The position numbers and the translations under genes are program-made. From NCBI GenBank assembly GCA_016893485.2, contig JAFEKX020000001.1, forward strand, positions 8,697,501-8,761,500: a stretch of 64,000 nucleotides of DNA, in the 5' to 3' direction. This DNA is from Streptomyces sp. P3 (GTDB lineage: Bacteria; Actinomycetota; Actinomycetes; Streptomycetales; Streptomycetaceae). The notes under the pieces are model-generated. The model was not told the origin of the DNA, searched no databases, and saw nothing but the letters and a program-made list of their open reading frames with translations. This document shows positions 1 to 9,497 of this stretch, piece by piece; within the stretch, counting starts at the first letter, position 1, and each line of letters begins with the position of its first letter.

Positions 1-1418
1 GGCGGCGACCAGCATCCGGTCGGTGACCCTGGTCGCACGGGCGGCCCTGACCGCGAGGCCGATCGCCGGGAAGACGTACACGTTGTTCGCCTGGGCCACC
101 GGCACCTCGCGGCCGTCGGTCTTCAGCGGCGGGAACGGCGAGCCGGTGGCGATCAGCGCCTTGCCGTCCGTCCAGCGGGCGAGGTCGGCGGGTCGGCCTC
201 CGAGTGGGAGGTCGGGTTGGACAGCGGGAAGATCACCGGCCGCTCGCACGTGGACGCCATGTGCCGGACGATCTCCTCGGTGAAGGCGCCCTTCGCGGTG
301 GACAGCCCGATCAGCACGGTCGGCTCCACCCGGCGGACCACCTCGGCCAGGTCGTACGACTCCGACAGGTCGCCGCGGGCGTAGACGCGCTGCTCCTCGC
401 TGAGCCCGTCACGCGAGTCCACGAGCAGTCCGTCGACGTCCACGAACCAGAAGCGCGAACGGGCCTCGTCCGGTGACAGGCCCTCGTCCGTCATCGCCGT
501 ACGGATCATGTCGGCCACCCCGACCGCCGCGGAGCCCGCGCCGAGGACCACGATCCGCTGGTCGGTCAGGCGGGTGCCGGCGACCGTCGTGGCCGTGGTG
601 AGTGCTCCGAGGGCTACGGCGGCGGTCCCCTGGATGTCGTCGTTGAAGGTCAGCAGCCGGTCCTGGTAGCGGGTGAGGATCGGGCGGGCGTGGGCGGTCG
701 CGAAGTCCTCCCACTGCAGCAGCGTGCCTGGCAGTTCGGCCTCCACCGCCGAGACCAGTGCCTCCACCAGCTCGTCGTACGCGTCACCGGTGACCCGGTG
801 CTCGCGGCGGCCCAGGTAGTGCGGGTCGGCCAGCAACTCCTCGTTGTCCGTCCCGGCGTCCAGCAGGATCGGCAGCGTGCGGGCCGGGTGGATGCCGCCG
901 ATCGCGGTGTAGAGGCTGAGCTTGCCGACCGGGATGCCCATACCGCCGACGCCCTGGTCGCCCAGGCCCAGGATGCGCTGGCCGTCGGTGACGACGATGA
1001 CGTCCACGTCCGCGTGCGGGCGGTTGCGCAGGATCTCCCGGAAGCGATGCCGGTCCTCGTACGACAGGAACAGTCCGCGCGGGCGCCGGTAGATCTCGCT
1101 GAAGCGCCGGCAGGCCTCGCCGACGGTCGGTGTGTAGACGACGGGAGGGTCTCCTCCAGATGGCTGGTCACCAGGTGGTGGAAGAGGACCTCGTTGGTGT
1201 CCTGCAACTGGCGCAGATAGATGTGCCGGTTCAGCGGCTTGTCGTAGCCGAGGAACGCCTCGTACGCGCGGTCGGCCTGCTGGTCGAGGGTCTCCACCGC
1301 GGGCGGGAGCAGCCCGTCGAGACCGAGTTCCGCCCGTTCCCGGGGTCGAAGGCGGTGCCTTTGTTACGCAGGGGATCCGCTAGCAGGGTCGTGCCGCGGG
1401 GGATTTGTTCACTGTCAT
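1..1418 (-). CDS. NAD(P)-dependent malic enzyme, partial (C-terminus beyond window)
   Basis: Oxidatively decarboxylates malate to pyruvate in the cytoplasm. Visible motifs are VVYTPTVGEAC near the N-terminus, GLGDQGVGGMGIPVGKL, the Rossmann stretch GAGSAAVGVA and FPLSNPTS near the C-terminus. The likely start is the ATG at 1416-1418, behind AAGGAG at 1425-1430 on the minus strand. The frame breaks just after the start, near 1342 (CCCC read as CCC), near 1148 and near 198. Restoring one base at each of the last three sites gives a continuous malic enzyme. The last residues continue past position 1. The frame breaks look like sequencing deletions because conservation is intact on both sides. 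Family assignment is secure; cofactor preference is not. Confidence 0.9.
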
Positions 1419-1599
1419 GAGGGTTCTCCTTCCCGGGAACGCGTGCGCGGTGGCAAAGCCGTCGGCAAGGAAGGGTCATCACTCCGACGGGATCCGGTCG
1501 CCAGGTGGGTCGATCATGTCGATGACGGTCAACGGGGCCCTTGCCCCGACTTCCAGCCTGCGCCTTCGAGCGGATTCTTCGCCTCCGGTGCCGTTCCGT

Positions 1600-1624
1600 G
1601 GGTCGGGTCGGAGCGGACGGGTAC
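1600..1624 (+). promoter_or_regulatory. SigB-type promoter candidate upstream of ligD phosphoesterase
   Basis: GGGT, 15 bases, GGGTAC fits the Streptomyces SigB-type consensus GNNT-N14-16-GGGTAC/T. It lies about 80 bases before the GTG start at 1706. Inference from pattern only. Confidence 0.4.
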
Positions 1625-1705
1625 CCGGTCCGTGATCTCGCGAGCCTCGGGGCGGGCGTCCGTGCCGGTCTCGCGCCCCCGAGAGCGTGGAAAGGCGGGC
1701 TCGAC

Positions 1706-2335
1706 GTGAGTGATGAGGACCCCCTGCGGACGTATCACGGAAAGCGCGACTTCGGCCGGACCGGGGAGCCCCGGGGCCGGTCCGGCGTGCCCGGGGCGGA
1801 GCCGCGGTTCGTGGTGCAGATCCATGACGCGAGCACGATGCACTTCGACTTCCGGCTCCAGGTCGGCGACGTACTGAAGTCCTGGTCCGTGCCGAAGGGT
1901 CCTTCCACTGATCCGGCGGACAAGCGGCTCGCCGTCCCCACCGAGGACCATCCGCTGGAGTACGAGGAGTTCGAGGGCGTCATCCCCGAGGGCGAGTACG
2001 GCGGCGGGACCGTCATCGTCTGGGACCACGGCACCTACCGTCCGCTGAGCCACGACCGGCGCGGCCGGCCCGTCCCGTTCGACGAGGCACTCGACCACGG
2101 ACACGTCACCTTCCGGCTGCACGGCTCGAAACTGCGCGGCGAGTACGCGCTCACCCGGTTCCGCGGCGGCGCGGGCGGCGGCAAGGACGAGGCCTGGCTG
2201 CTGGTGAAGGCCAAGGAAGAAGGCACCCGTACGGCCGGCCGGGCGACCCCCGATCCGCGCCGGGCCCGCTCGGTGCGCAGCGGCCGTACCCTCCACCAGG
2301 TCGCCGCGGAGGCGCAGGGGGCCGACGGGCGATGA
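1706..2335 (+). CDS. Stand-alone LigD 3'-phosphoesterase domain protein
   Basis: A 209-residue protein matching the phosphoesterase (PE) domain of bacterial NHEJ ligase D, which trims 3' phosphates and ribonucleotides from DNA ends. Seen: FVVQIHDAS, HFDFRL and LKSWSVPKGPS, the conserved His/Asp metal-binding region, and EGEYGGGTV in the middle. No polymerase or ligase domain is fused. The GTG at 1706 is preferred because the conserved region starts soon after it and a GAAAGG precedes it. It overlaps the next ORF by ATGA (2332-2335), so the two were co-translated. The downstream ligase is broken, so the PE protein may now act alone or with ligases elsewhere in the genome. Confidence 0.85.
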   Translation: MSDEDPLRTYHGKRDFGRTGEPRGRSGVPGAEPRFVVQIHDASTMHFDFRLQVGDVLKSWSVPKGPSTDPADKRLAVPTEDHPLEYEEFEGVIPEGEYGGGTVIVWDHGTYRPLSHDRRGRPVPFDEALDHGHVTFRLHGSKLRGEYALTRFRGGAGGGKDEAWLLVKAKEEGTRTAGRATPDPRRARSVRSGRTLHQVAAEAQGADGR

Positions 2336-2652
2336 CCGGTCTCCTGGGCACGTTGCCCGCCGCGGACCGCGGTGGCCGGAGTGCTGCGATTGGCACGGCC
2401 GGCCGGGACCTCGTCTCCGATCCGAGGCTCGCCACGCTCGGCGGCCGGCGGGACTCCTCCGACCAGTGGATCTTCGAGCGGAAACCGGACGTCATCCGCG
2501 TCCTCGCCGTCCGCGACGGAGACTCCGTCACCCTCGTCGCCACCTACGCGCCGCCCCTGTCCCGTCGCCCCCTTCCGGCCGGGCTTCGGAACGTAAGGAC
2601 CTCTCGCGGACGGGCACGTTCGGCCGCTCCCTCGGGGATGCCGCCGTCGTAG
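2332..2652 (+). pseudogene. Stump of an ATP-dependent DNA ligase (LigD/LigC type)
   Basis: Starts in ATGA overlap with the phosphoesterase gene. The segment around 2455-2545 reads SDQWIFERKPDVIRVLAVRDG, which matches nucleotidyltransferase motif I of ATP-dependent ligases (ERKxDGxR) including the catalytic lysine, but the following Gly is replaced. Similarity stops near 2550 and all later ligase motifs are absent. The remaining codons are unrelated. This is a real truncation, not a simple frame error, because no ligase-like sequence appears in any frame downstream. I infer loss of the ligase partner of the phosphoesterase. Confidence 0.6.
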
Positions 2653-2883
2653 GGCCGATGCCCGGGGAGCGGCGATCAAAGCCGTGGCCGACCTGGACGA
2701 GAGCGTCTTCGGGGTCGTCGGCACACGGTGACCTGACCGATCCCTCCTGCTGCTCGGAGCCGACCGACCCGCACTGCGGGACCGCCCCTCGTCCCTCTCT
2801 GACGGACCCGATCCGCGGTGTCCGGAACCGATCCCGAGGAAGGAGAGGGGCGGCCGTTGCCGTCAGCGTGTCCCGGCGGACGA

Positions 2884-3621
2884 TCAGATCGCGGCGTCGA
2901 GAACCGAGCGGATCACCAGCTCGCCGACGTCGACCCGCTCGGGCTGGTTCACGGCGTACACGATCGCGTCGGAGACGGCGGTCGCGGGAAGCGCGAGCTT
3001 GTCCGCCATTCCCTGGACCCACGCCATGGTGCCGGGGTCGCCGCCCTGGATCAGCTCCGACTCCACGAAAGCCGGACTGACGACGGTGACCCGGATGTCG
3101 CTGTTCTCCTTGCGGACACCTTCGGAGATGGCCCGCACCGCGTACTTCGTCGCGCTGTACACGGCGGTGGTGGGCGCCACCTCGTGACCCAGGGTGGAGG
3201 AGATGTTGACGAAGTGCCCGGAGCCCTGGGCCTTCATCAGCGGCAGGGCCGCCGCGATGCCGTGCAGGACACCGCGTACGTTGACGTCGATCATCAGGTC
3301 CCAGTCGTCGGTGCGCCCCATGGCCAGCGGCGACAAGGGCATGACACCCGCGTTGTTGACCAGGACGTCGATCCGCCCGTGCCGTTCGTGCGCGGTGTTG
3401 ACGAAGGCCCGCACGCTGTCGGCGCTCGTCACGTCCAGTTCGGTGTAGTCGGCCGAACCGCCGGCGGCCTTGATGCCGTCGGCGATGGCGGCCAGGCGGT
3501 CGACCCGGCGGGCGCCGAGCACGACATGGTGCCCGGCGGCGGCGAGAGCCCTCGCGGTGGCCTCACCGATGCCACTGCTGGCTCCGGTGACCAGGACGAT
3601 CTTGGGCGTTGAGGTGGTCAT
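2884..3621 (-). CDS. SDR family oxidoreductase
   Basis: A 245-residue classical short-chain dehydrogenase. Seen: cofactor loop GASSGIGEA at residues about 13-21, LVNNAGVM, and the catalytic YSATK. NAD(P)-dependent; substrate unknown. Start ATG at 3619-3621 with CCGGAG upstream. It is transcribed away from an MmyB-type regulator across a 240-base divergent region with tandem repeats, the usual arrangement for a regulator and its target. The much longer open frame that runs on upstream to 4497 is antisense to the regulator and not real. Confidence 0.9.
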   Translation of the reverse strand: MTTSTPKIVLVTGASSGIGEATARALAAAGHHVVLGARRVDRLAAIADGIKAAGGSADYTELDVTSADSVRAFVNTAHERHGRIDVLVNNAGVMPLSPLAMGRTDDWDLMIDVNVRGVLHGIAAALPLMKAQGSGHFVNISSTLGHEVAPTTAVYSATKYAVRAISEGVRKENSDIRVTVVSPAFVESELIQGGDPGTMAWVQGMADKLALPATAVSDAIVYAVNQPERVDVGELVIRSVLDAAI

Positions 3622-3770
3622 GCGATGCTCCGGTCTCTCATCATGGCGAAGGAGGCAGACCGTTCCGCGCAGAATGCGGCAGCCCCTGGCTGTGGACCGC
3701 GGGACTCTGCGACCGGGCCTGTCCCTATCCGAGCCTGGCATCGCCGAGGCGGCGCCAGGGCCTCGGCGCA

Positions 3771-3814
3771 GGCCCAGCGGAACGTAGGTCCAGCGGAACG
3801 TAGGTCCAGCTGGG
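3771..3814. repeat. 16-bp tandem repeat, 2.7 copies, between SDR and regulator
   Basis: Copies GG(C/T)CCAGCGGAACGTA at 3771-3786 and 3787-3802, followed by a partial copy GGTCCAGC at 3803-3810 and TGGG. They lie about 50 bases before the regulator start and are likely operator sites for it, by position only. Confidence 0.6.
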
Positions 3815-3861
3815 CCACCCTCGGCTTCGGCGCCGCCCCGGGTCGGGCACAGAATGGGTGT

Positions 3862-4759
3862 ATGGACCAGAACACCGAGCTGGGGAGTTCCTCCGTTCCC
3901 GCCGGGCACGCCTGACCCCCAGGCGGTCGGGTGGAGGCGGGCGGCCGGGCCCGCCGGGTGCCGGGTCTGCGGCGCGAAGAGGTGGCCCGGCTGGCCGGCG
4001 TGAGCACCGACTACTACACCCGCCTGGAACAGGGACGGCACCCCAACGTCTCCGAGAGCGTGCTGGCCGGGTGTGGCTCGCGCGCTGCGGCTGAGCCCGG
4101 TCGAGCGCGACCACCTCTTCCACCTCGCGCGCCCGCGCGGCGCACAGCCTGCGCGGGACCGGGCACGAGTCGAGCGGGTACGGCCGGAAGCGCACCAGAT
4201 GCTGGAGGCGCTGGGGGCCGTCGCACCGGCCTTCATCGTCAACCACCGGCTCGACGTCCTGGCCTCGAACCACCTGGTCCGGGCGCTCATCACGGACTTC
4301 GACGCGCTGCCGACCCGGGAGCGCAACTTCGCGCGCTTCGTTCTTCTCTCCCCGGACGCGCGCAAGCTGTACGACGACTGGGAGGCCATGGCACGGACCA
4401 TCGTGGCCAACCTCCGCATGTCGTCGGGACGCCACCCCGACGACACTCGCCTCAACGACCTCATCGCCGAGATCGGCGCCAGGGTGCCGGAGTCCAACGC
4501 CTGGTGGGCGAGCCACCAACTGGACGACTGCGGCCACGGAACCCAGCTGTTCCACCATGCCGTGGTCGGCGAGCTGACCCTGCACCACGAAGCGCTGAGT
4601 CTCTCGAACGACCCGGACCAGACCGTGTGCCTCTACACCGCCGAGCCCGGCTCCTCCTCCGCCCAGACCCTGGCCCTCCTCGCCAGCTGGAGCGTGCCCC
4701 GGACCTACTACGCCTTCGATCAGCTGCGCCTGGACGGCGCCGAGCCCTCACCTACCTGA
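3862..4759 (+). CDS. XRE-family regulator with MmyB-type ligand-binding domain
   Basis: N-terminal HTH: RVPGLRREEVARLAG followed by STDYYTRLEQGRHP, diagnostic of the Streptomyces MmyB-like group. The C-terminal 200 residues (from about 4190) are the MmyB PAS-like domain, with FARFVLLSPDARKLYDDWE and the GTQLFHHAVVGEL region. Start ATG at 3862. The frame breaks near 3883 (GGGG read as GGG), near 3930 and near 4070. Repairing these gives about 300 residues, the normal family length. It probably represses or activates the divergent SDR in response to a small hydrophobic ligand; this is inferred from the family and the arrangement. Confidence 0.85.
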
Positions 4760-4919
4760 CGCCCCTGCGGATGACAGCCCAGCCGGCTCCGGCACGCGGG
4801 CAAGGCCGACACCGGCTCCGACCGCCGCACCCTCCCCGGTCTGCGCGCTCGGCTCGGCGAACTGGCCACCTCCGGGCGGCCGTTCGTCGACAAAGTCCGC
4901 GCACGCCCGCGCCTCCGTG

Positions 4920-7033
4920 TCACCGCCCCGTGAGCGACGGCAAACCCGCCAGTACGCGGTCCGGTGTGAGGGGCAGTTCGCGGTGGCGGACGCCGGTCGC
5001 GTGGTGGACCGCGTTGCCGATGGCCGCCGCCGTGCCGACGATGCCGATCTCACCGACGCCCTTGCTGCCCATCGGGTTGAGGTGCGGATCGTCCTCGTCG
5101 ATCCAGTGCGCCTCGACGGCGGGTACGTCCGCGTGGACGGGAACGTGGTAGGCGGCCAGGTCAGCCTCGGTGAAGTCGCCGAACGCGGCGTCCATGGTGC
5201 TGCCCTCGGTCAGGGCCATGCCCAGGCCCATCGTCATGCCGCCGATGAACTGGGAGCGTGCGGTACGGGAGTTGAGGATGTGCCCGGCCGCGTACACACC
5301 CAGCAGGCGGCGGACCCGGACCTCCCGGTGACCGTGTCGACCCCGACCTCGGCGAAGTGGGCGCCGAAGGCGTGCCGTGCGTAGTCGCTGTCGGCGTCGG
5401 CGCTGCCCGCCGTGTCGGCGCTCGCGCTGAGGCCGGCTTCGGGCAACGGCCCCGTGTGTTCCGTGAGTCGGGCGCGCAGCCGGGTGCAGGCGTCGTGCAC
5501 CGCCCAGCCCCAGGAGGCGGTGCCGGAGGAGCCGCCGGCCAGTGGGGCGGACGGCAGGTCGCTGCTGCCGATCTCCGTGCGGACCCGGTCCAGCGGGACC
5601 CCGAGGGCGTCGGCGGCGACCTGCGCGAGGACGGTACGGGCGCCGGTGCCGATGTCGGTCGCGTTGACCCGTACGGTGAAGTTCCCGTCGGGCAGGGCCT
5701 GCGCGGTGGCGGTGGAGGGCTGGACCAGTACGGGGTACACGGCGGCGGCCACGCCCGATCCGACGAGCAGGGGGCCGCCGGTCGGGTGCGGGCCCGGGCG
5801 GTGGTCGCGGTGTGCCCAGTCGAAGCGTCGGGCGCCCTCCCGCAGGCACTCGACGAGATGCCGGCTGCTGAAGGGCTTGCCGCTGTCCGGTTCGGTGTCG
5901 GGCTCGTTGGCGATGCGCAGTTCGACCGGGTCCATGCCGAGCGCGACCGCGAGTTCGTCCATGGCCGACTCCAGGGCGAACATGCCGGATGCCTCACCGG
6001 GTGCGCGCATCCAGGACGGGCTCGGTACGTCCAGCGGGACGACACGGTGGGTGGTACGGCTGTGGGGTGAGGCGTACATGACCCGGGCGGGCACGGCGGC
6101 CTGTGCTCCACGAACCTTGATCCGGGACGTGTGGGTGGTGACCTCGTGCAGCAGGGCGGTGAGGGAGCCCTGTTCGTCGGCGCCGAGCCGGACCCGGTGC
6201 AGAGTGGGCGCGCGGTGTCCGACGAGGGCGGGCAGGAAGCGGCGGGGCAGGGCCACGGTGACGGGGCGTCCCGTCCGCTGTGCCGCCATCGCGGCGAGCA
6301 CCACGTGCGGGCGGGCCGTCCCCTTGGACCCGAAGCCGCCGCCGACGTGTTCGGCCACCACGGTGACCTGCTCCTCGGGGAGCCGGAACAGTGCTGCCAG
6401 CGTGGCGCGTACGGCTGTGGTGCCCTGGCTGGAGTCGTGCACGACGAGCCGGTGGCCGTCCCACTGGGCGGTGGCCGCGTGCGGTTCCATGGGGTGGTTG
6501 TGCAGGGGCGGCACGCGGTAGGCGGCGTCGACGCGGACCGCGGCGGACGTGAACGCGCCTTCCGGGTCGCCGCGTTCCCTGTCGGCGGGAAATCCGCCGT
6601 TGGCCTTCTCGGGGACGTACGCGTCGGCGTGGCCTTCGGTGAGCGTCACGTCGTGGTCCCGTACCTCGTACTCGACCCGGACCGCACCGGCACCGTCCCG
6701 GGCCGCCTCCAGTGTCTCGGCGACGACCAGGGCGATGGGCCAACCCCGGTGCGGGACACGGGAGTTCTGCAGGACGGCGAGTGTGGGGTCGTCGGCGTCG
6801 GCGAGCCGGGGAGCGTTCTCGTGGGTGAGGACGGCGAGGACGCCGGGGAGTTCCAGTGCGTCACCCGTGTCGATGGCGCGGACGGTGCCACAGGCGACCG
6901 TGGCGGTCACGGGCCAGGCGTGCACGCGTCCGGAGACGTGGTGCTCGGCGGCGTAACGGGCCGTGCCCGTGACCTTCTCGCGGCCTTCCCGGCGCTCGGC
7001 GGGTGCGCCCAGCGCGGTGTCCGTATGGGCCAT
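4920..7033 (-). CDS. Molybdopterin-binding subunit of xanthine dehydrogenase/aldehyde oxidoreductase
   Basis: About 704 residues, the catalytic Mo subunit of a three-part molybdenum hydroxylase (PaoC/YagR type). Seen: KVTGTARY near the N-terminus, EHVGGGFGSKG, MRAPGEASGMFALESAMDEL, and the C-terminal GSKGVGEIG containing the catalytic Glu. A frame break near 5325 (GGGG read as GGG after VDTVTG) splits it; both halves are fully conserved. It is the last gene of the order 2Fe-2S, FAD, Mo, 35 bases after the FAD subunit. Substrate is not readable; this subtype often oxidises aromatic aldehydes. Confidence 0.92.
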
Positions 7034-7068
7034 GGAGTCCTCCTCGCGGTGCCGGGGCGGAAGTCCCG

Positions 7069-8067
7069 TCAGCTGGTGCTGGTCGTCGGTGGCGCGAGCC
7101 GGGTCAGGACGTCGAGGGCGAGTCCACGGGCCAGGCGCACTTTGTAGGCGTTGTCGGGCAGGGGCCGCGCGGCGGCGAGTTCGAGGTCCAGGGCCCGCTC
7201 GAAGGCGGCGGCCGTGGGCGCGGCCCCCAGCAGCGCCTCCTCCGCGAGACGGGCGCGCCAGGGCTTGTGGGCGAGCGCCCCGAACGCGATACCGACATGT
7301 CCTACGACGCCGTCGTCCACCCGCAGCACCGCCGCGACGGAGGCGAGGGCGAAGGCGTACGAGGTACGGTCACGGGCTTTGCGGTAGCGGGAGGGCAGTC
7401 CGGCCGCCACGGTCGGCAGCACCACGGCCGTGATGAGTTCGCCGGGGCGGAGTTCGGTGTCGCGCTCCGGATGGTCGCCGGGCAGCCGGTGGAACTCGGC
7501 GGCGGGGACCGACCGTTCGCCGTCCGTTCCGTACAGCTCGACGCGCGCGTCGAGGGCGGCCAGCGCGACGGCCATGTCGGACGGATGCGTGGCGACGCAG
7601 TGCGGCGAGTGCCCGAGCACCGCGTGGTCGCGGTGGACACCGAGCAGGGCGCCGCAGCCGCTACCCGGCTCGCGCTTGTTGCACGGTTTGCTCGTGTCCT
7701 GGAAGACGGGGCAGCGGGTCCGCTGGAGCAGGTTGCCGCCGGTCGTCGCGATGTTGCGCAGCTGTCCGGAGGCTCCCGCGAGGAGGGCCTGCGAGAGCAC
7801 CGGATAGCGGTCGCGGACCAGCGGGTGGGCCGCGAGGTCGCTGTTGCGGACGGTGGCCCCGATCCGCAGCGACCCGTCGGGCAGTTCCTCGACCGAGTCC
7901 AGGGGCAGCCGGCTGACGTCGACGAGCGTGCCCGGCCGCTCCACGCCGAGCTTCATCAGGTCGACGAGGTTGGTGCCGCCGCCGAGGTACCGGGCGCTGG
8001 GATGCGAGGCGTACGCGTCGGCCGCCTCCTCGACGCTGTCCGCGCGTACATATCCGAAGGGCTTCAC
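7069..8067 (-). CDS. FAD-binding subunit of xanthine dehydrogenase/aldehyde oxidoreductase
   Basis: A 332-residue PaoB/YagS-type subunit that passes electrons from the Fe-S protein to FAD. Seen: FAD loop LGGGTNLVDLMKLG, TTGGNLLQRTRCP, and extra cysteines in SKPCNKREPGSGCGA and HCVATHPSDM, which in PaoB hold a 4Fe-4S cluster. GTG start at 8065-8067 overlaps the stop of the 2Fe-2S gene as GTGA, so translation is coupled. Confidence 0.93.
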   Translation of the reverse strand: MKPFGYVRADSVEEAADAYASHPSARYLGGGTNLVDLMKLGVERPGTLVDVSRLPLDSVEELPDGSLRIGATVRNSDLAAHPLVRDRYPVLSQALLAGASGQLRNIATTGGNLLQRTRCPVFQDTSKPCNKREPGSGCGALLGVHRDHAVLGHSPHCVATHPSDMAVALAALDARVELYGTDGERSVPAAEFHRLPGDHPERDTELRPGELITAVVLPTVAAGLPSRYRKARDRTSYAFALASVAAVLRVDDGVVGHVGIAFGALAHKPWRARLAEEALLGAAPTAAAFERALDLELAAARPLPDNAYKVRLARGLALDVLTRLAPPTTSTS

Positions 8068-8623
8068 GGGATCACGTCCTCGACGGCTTCCACGATGTTC
8101 GGGTAGGCGCCGCAGCGGCAGAGATTGCCGCTGAGCCGCTCGCGGACCTCCGCCCGGTCCAGCGCGACCGGCGGCCCGGAGGGGACATCGGGGTCGGTCA
8201 CGTGGGAGGGATGACCGGCGGCGGCCTCGGCGAGCGCGCCGACGGCACTGCAGAGCTGCCCCGGCGTGCAGTACCCGCACTGGAAGGCGTCCCGGTCCAG
8301 GAAGGCGCGCTGGAGCGGATGGAGCTCCTCCCGTCCCCGCCGAGTCCCTCGACGGTCGTGATATCACCGCCGTCGAGCGCGACGGCGGGCAGCAGACAGC
8401 TGTTGGCACGGCGGCCGTCCACCAGAACCGTGCACGCCCCGCACTGACCGTGGTCGCACCCCTTCTTCGCGCCGGTCAGGTCGAGATCCTCGCGCAGGAC
8501 GTCCAGGAGCACGGAACGGTGGTCGACGGTGATCGTGTGCGGTTTGCCGTTCACCCGCAGAGTGATCTCGGAGTGGTACCGGTCGGATGAGCCGGCCGTG
8601 GTGCGCGCGGCGTCGGATTCCAT
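8064..8623 (-). CDS. 2Fe-2S subunit of xanthine dehydrogenase/aldehyde oxidoreductase
   Basis: First gene of the three-gene operon. N-terminal plant-type ferredoxin cluster: CDHGQCGACTVLVDG then SCLLPAV. C-terminal second cluster: CGYCTPGQLC and CRCGAYPNIVEAVED. The frame breaks near 8335 (GGGG read as GGG after GLGGDG), so an uncorrected translation ends in nonsense. The corrected protein is about 186 residues and ends in GTGA overlap with the FAD subunit. No Tat signal is visible, unlike PaoA of Enterobacteria. A decayed partial copy lies at 53830-54118. Confidence 0.92.
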
Positions 8624-8648
8624 GGAAGGCCTCCCGTACGTCCGGGTC

Positions 8649-9137
8649 CTAGGGGCGGGTGTCGTCCTCGTCCGGGACGCGGTGGACGGCGGCTTCCTCC
8701 GCGGAGGCCGCGCCGCCGTCGATGCCGACGTCCTCGGCGAGCATGTCCTTCTCGGCGGCCTCGTGCGCGCCCTCGTCCGGAGCCACGAGACGCCCCGCCC
8801 GCTCCGCCCCCACCTCGTCGTCCAGCGGCTCGCCCGCGCCGTCCGGGAGATCCCCTACGCCGTCGTCCGCGCCGGGCTCCTCCAGCGCCGGGTCGCGACG
8901 CTCCTCCGCCAGCCGCTGGTCCAGGCTCTCGCCCTCGCGCTGCTCACGTGCCGTCGTGCCCTGGTGTTCCACCGCGAGCGGACGCTCGGGCGGCGACCAG
9001 CCCTCGTCATAGGGGTCGCTGCCCCGGTCGGTGAGCGTGTCCTCGGGGTCGAGGATGCCCTCGTCCTCCCGGTCGTCGGGGCCCTCGGGCTGGTAGACCT
9101 CGTCGCCCATGACGTCGTCGTGGTTCTGGCTCCCCAT
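8649..9137 (-). CDS. DUF5709 family acidic protein
   Basis: A 162-residue, highly acidic hydrophilic protein. Conserved DUF5709 signatures: VMGDEVYQPEG, ILDPEDTLTDRG, WSPPERPLAVE, REGESLDQRLAEE and AGRLVAPDEGAHE. Function unknown; members are common in Streptomyces next to stress genes. A SigB-type promoter candidate lies 43 bases upstream. Its N-terminus is duplicated in the relic at 53830-54118. Confidence 0.88.
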   Translation of the reverse strand: MGSQNHDDVMGDEVYQPEGPDDREDEGILDPEDTLTDRGSDPYDEGWSPPERPLAVEHQGTTAREQREGESLDQRLAEERRDPALEEPGADDGVGDLPDGAGEPLDDEVGAERAGRLVAPDEGAHEAAEKDMLAEDVGIDGGAASAEEAAVHRVPDEDDTRP

Positions 9138-9179
9138 GGTGCGCGTACCTTTCGGAGGAATCGGATTGCTCCCCTCCGC

Positions 9180-9204
9180 GTATCCACGTGGGCCTCTTCC
9201 ACAC
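9180..9204 (-). promoter_or_regulatory. SigB-type promoter candidate for DUF5709 gene
   Basis: On the minus strand GTGT, 15 bases, GGATAC; one mismatch to the SigB-type -10 GGGTAC. It forms a back-to-back pair with the site at 9217-9241. Confidence 0.4.
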
Positions 9205-9216
9205 ACCGGTGTGCCC

Positions 9217-9241
9217 GCGTGTGTCGCGGAGCCGTGGGTAC
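9217..9241 (+). promoter_or_regulatory. SigB-type promoter candidate for the relic at 9291
   Basis: GCGT, 15 bases, GGGTAC, an exact fit to GNNT-N15-GGGTAC, 50 bases before the ATG at 9291. Confidence 0.45.
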
Positions 9242-9290
9242 CCGCCGCTCTCCGGCAAGAAGCACACCCCGCACCACCAAAGAGGAACGG

Positions 9291-9427
9291 ATGACCAGCG
9301 GCACGGAGACCGGCGGCGCGACGGGGACGGCGGACAAGGACATCTCTTCCGCAGGGCCCAGGCCGACAGTCGCAAGGGCGCCGAGCTGGGCAAGCGGCTG
9401 CTCAGCGCTCGCCTGGGCGGCAGCTGA
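9291..9427 (+). pseudogene. Internally deleted remnant of a small conserved Streptomyces protein
   Basis: Begins ATG at 9291 behind AGAGGAAC, reading MTSGTETGGATGTADKD. A second frame ending at 9427 reads LFRRAQADSRKGAELGKRLL. From memory these two pieces are the first and last parts of a roughly 75-residue Streptomyces protein whose middle (a helical segment) is missing here. Frame and content both break at the join (about 9341). The promoter and the terminator hairpin flanking it look intact. Confidence 0.5.
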
Positions 9428-9429
9428 AG

Positions 9430-9457
9430 GATCCCGTACGGGAATCCGTACGGGATC
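9430..9457. terminator. Perfect 12-bp hairpin between convergent genes
   Basis: GATCCCGTACGG and its exact reverse complement separated by the loop GAAT, lying directly after the stop at 9427 and 40 bases beyond the stop of the opposing DUF5133 gene. No T tract, as usual in Streptomyces terminators; may serve both directions. Confidence 0.65.
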
Positions 9458-9497
9458 GATGACAGCGGCAGCGGGCTGACGAACCCGTACGAGGCCG

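Noticed and set aside
2884..4497. A 537-codon minus frame covering the SDR and continuing through the regulator
   Set aside because: Only the last 245 codons are protein-like; the rest is antisense to a conserved regulator, a common effect of high GC.
4760..4932. A short plus frame reading ARLGELATSGRPFVDKV after the regulator
   Set aside because: No start with a ribosome site and no recognised domain; it overlaps the end of the Mo subunit.
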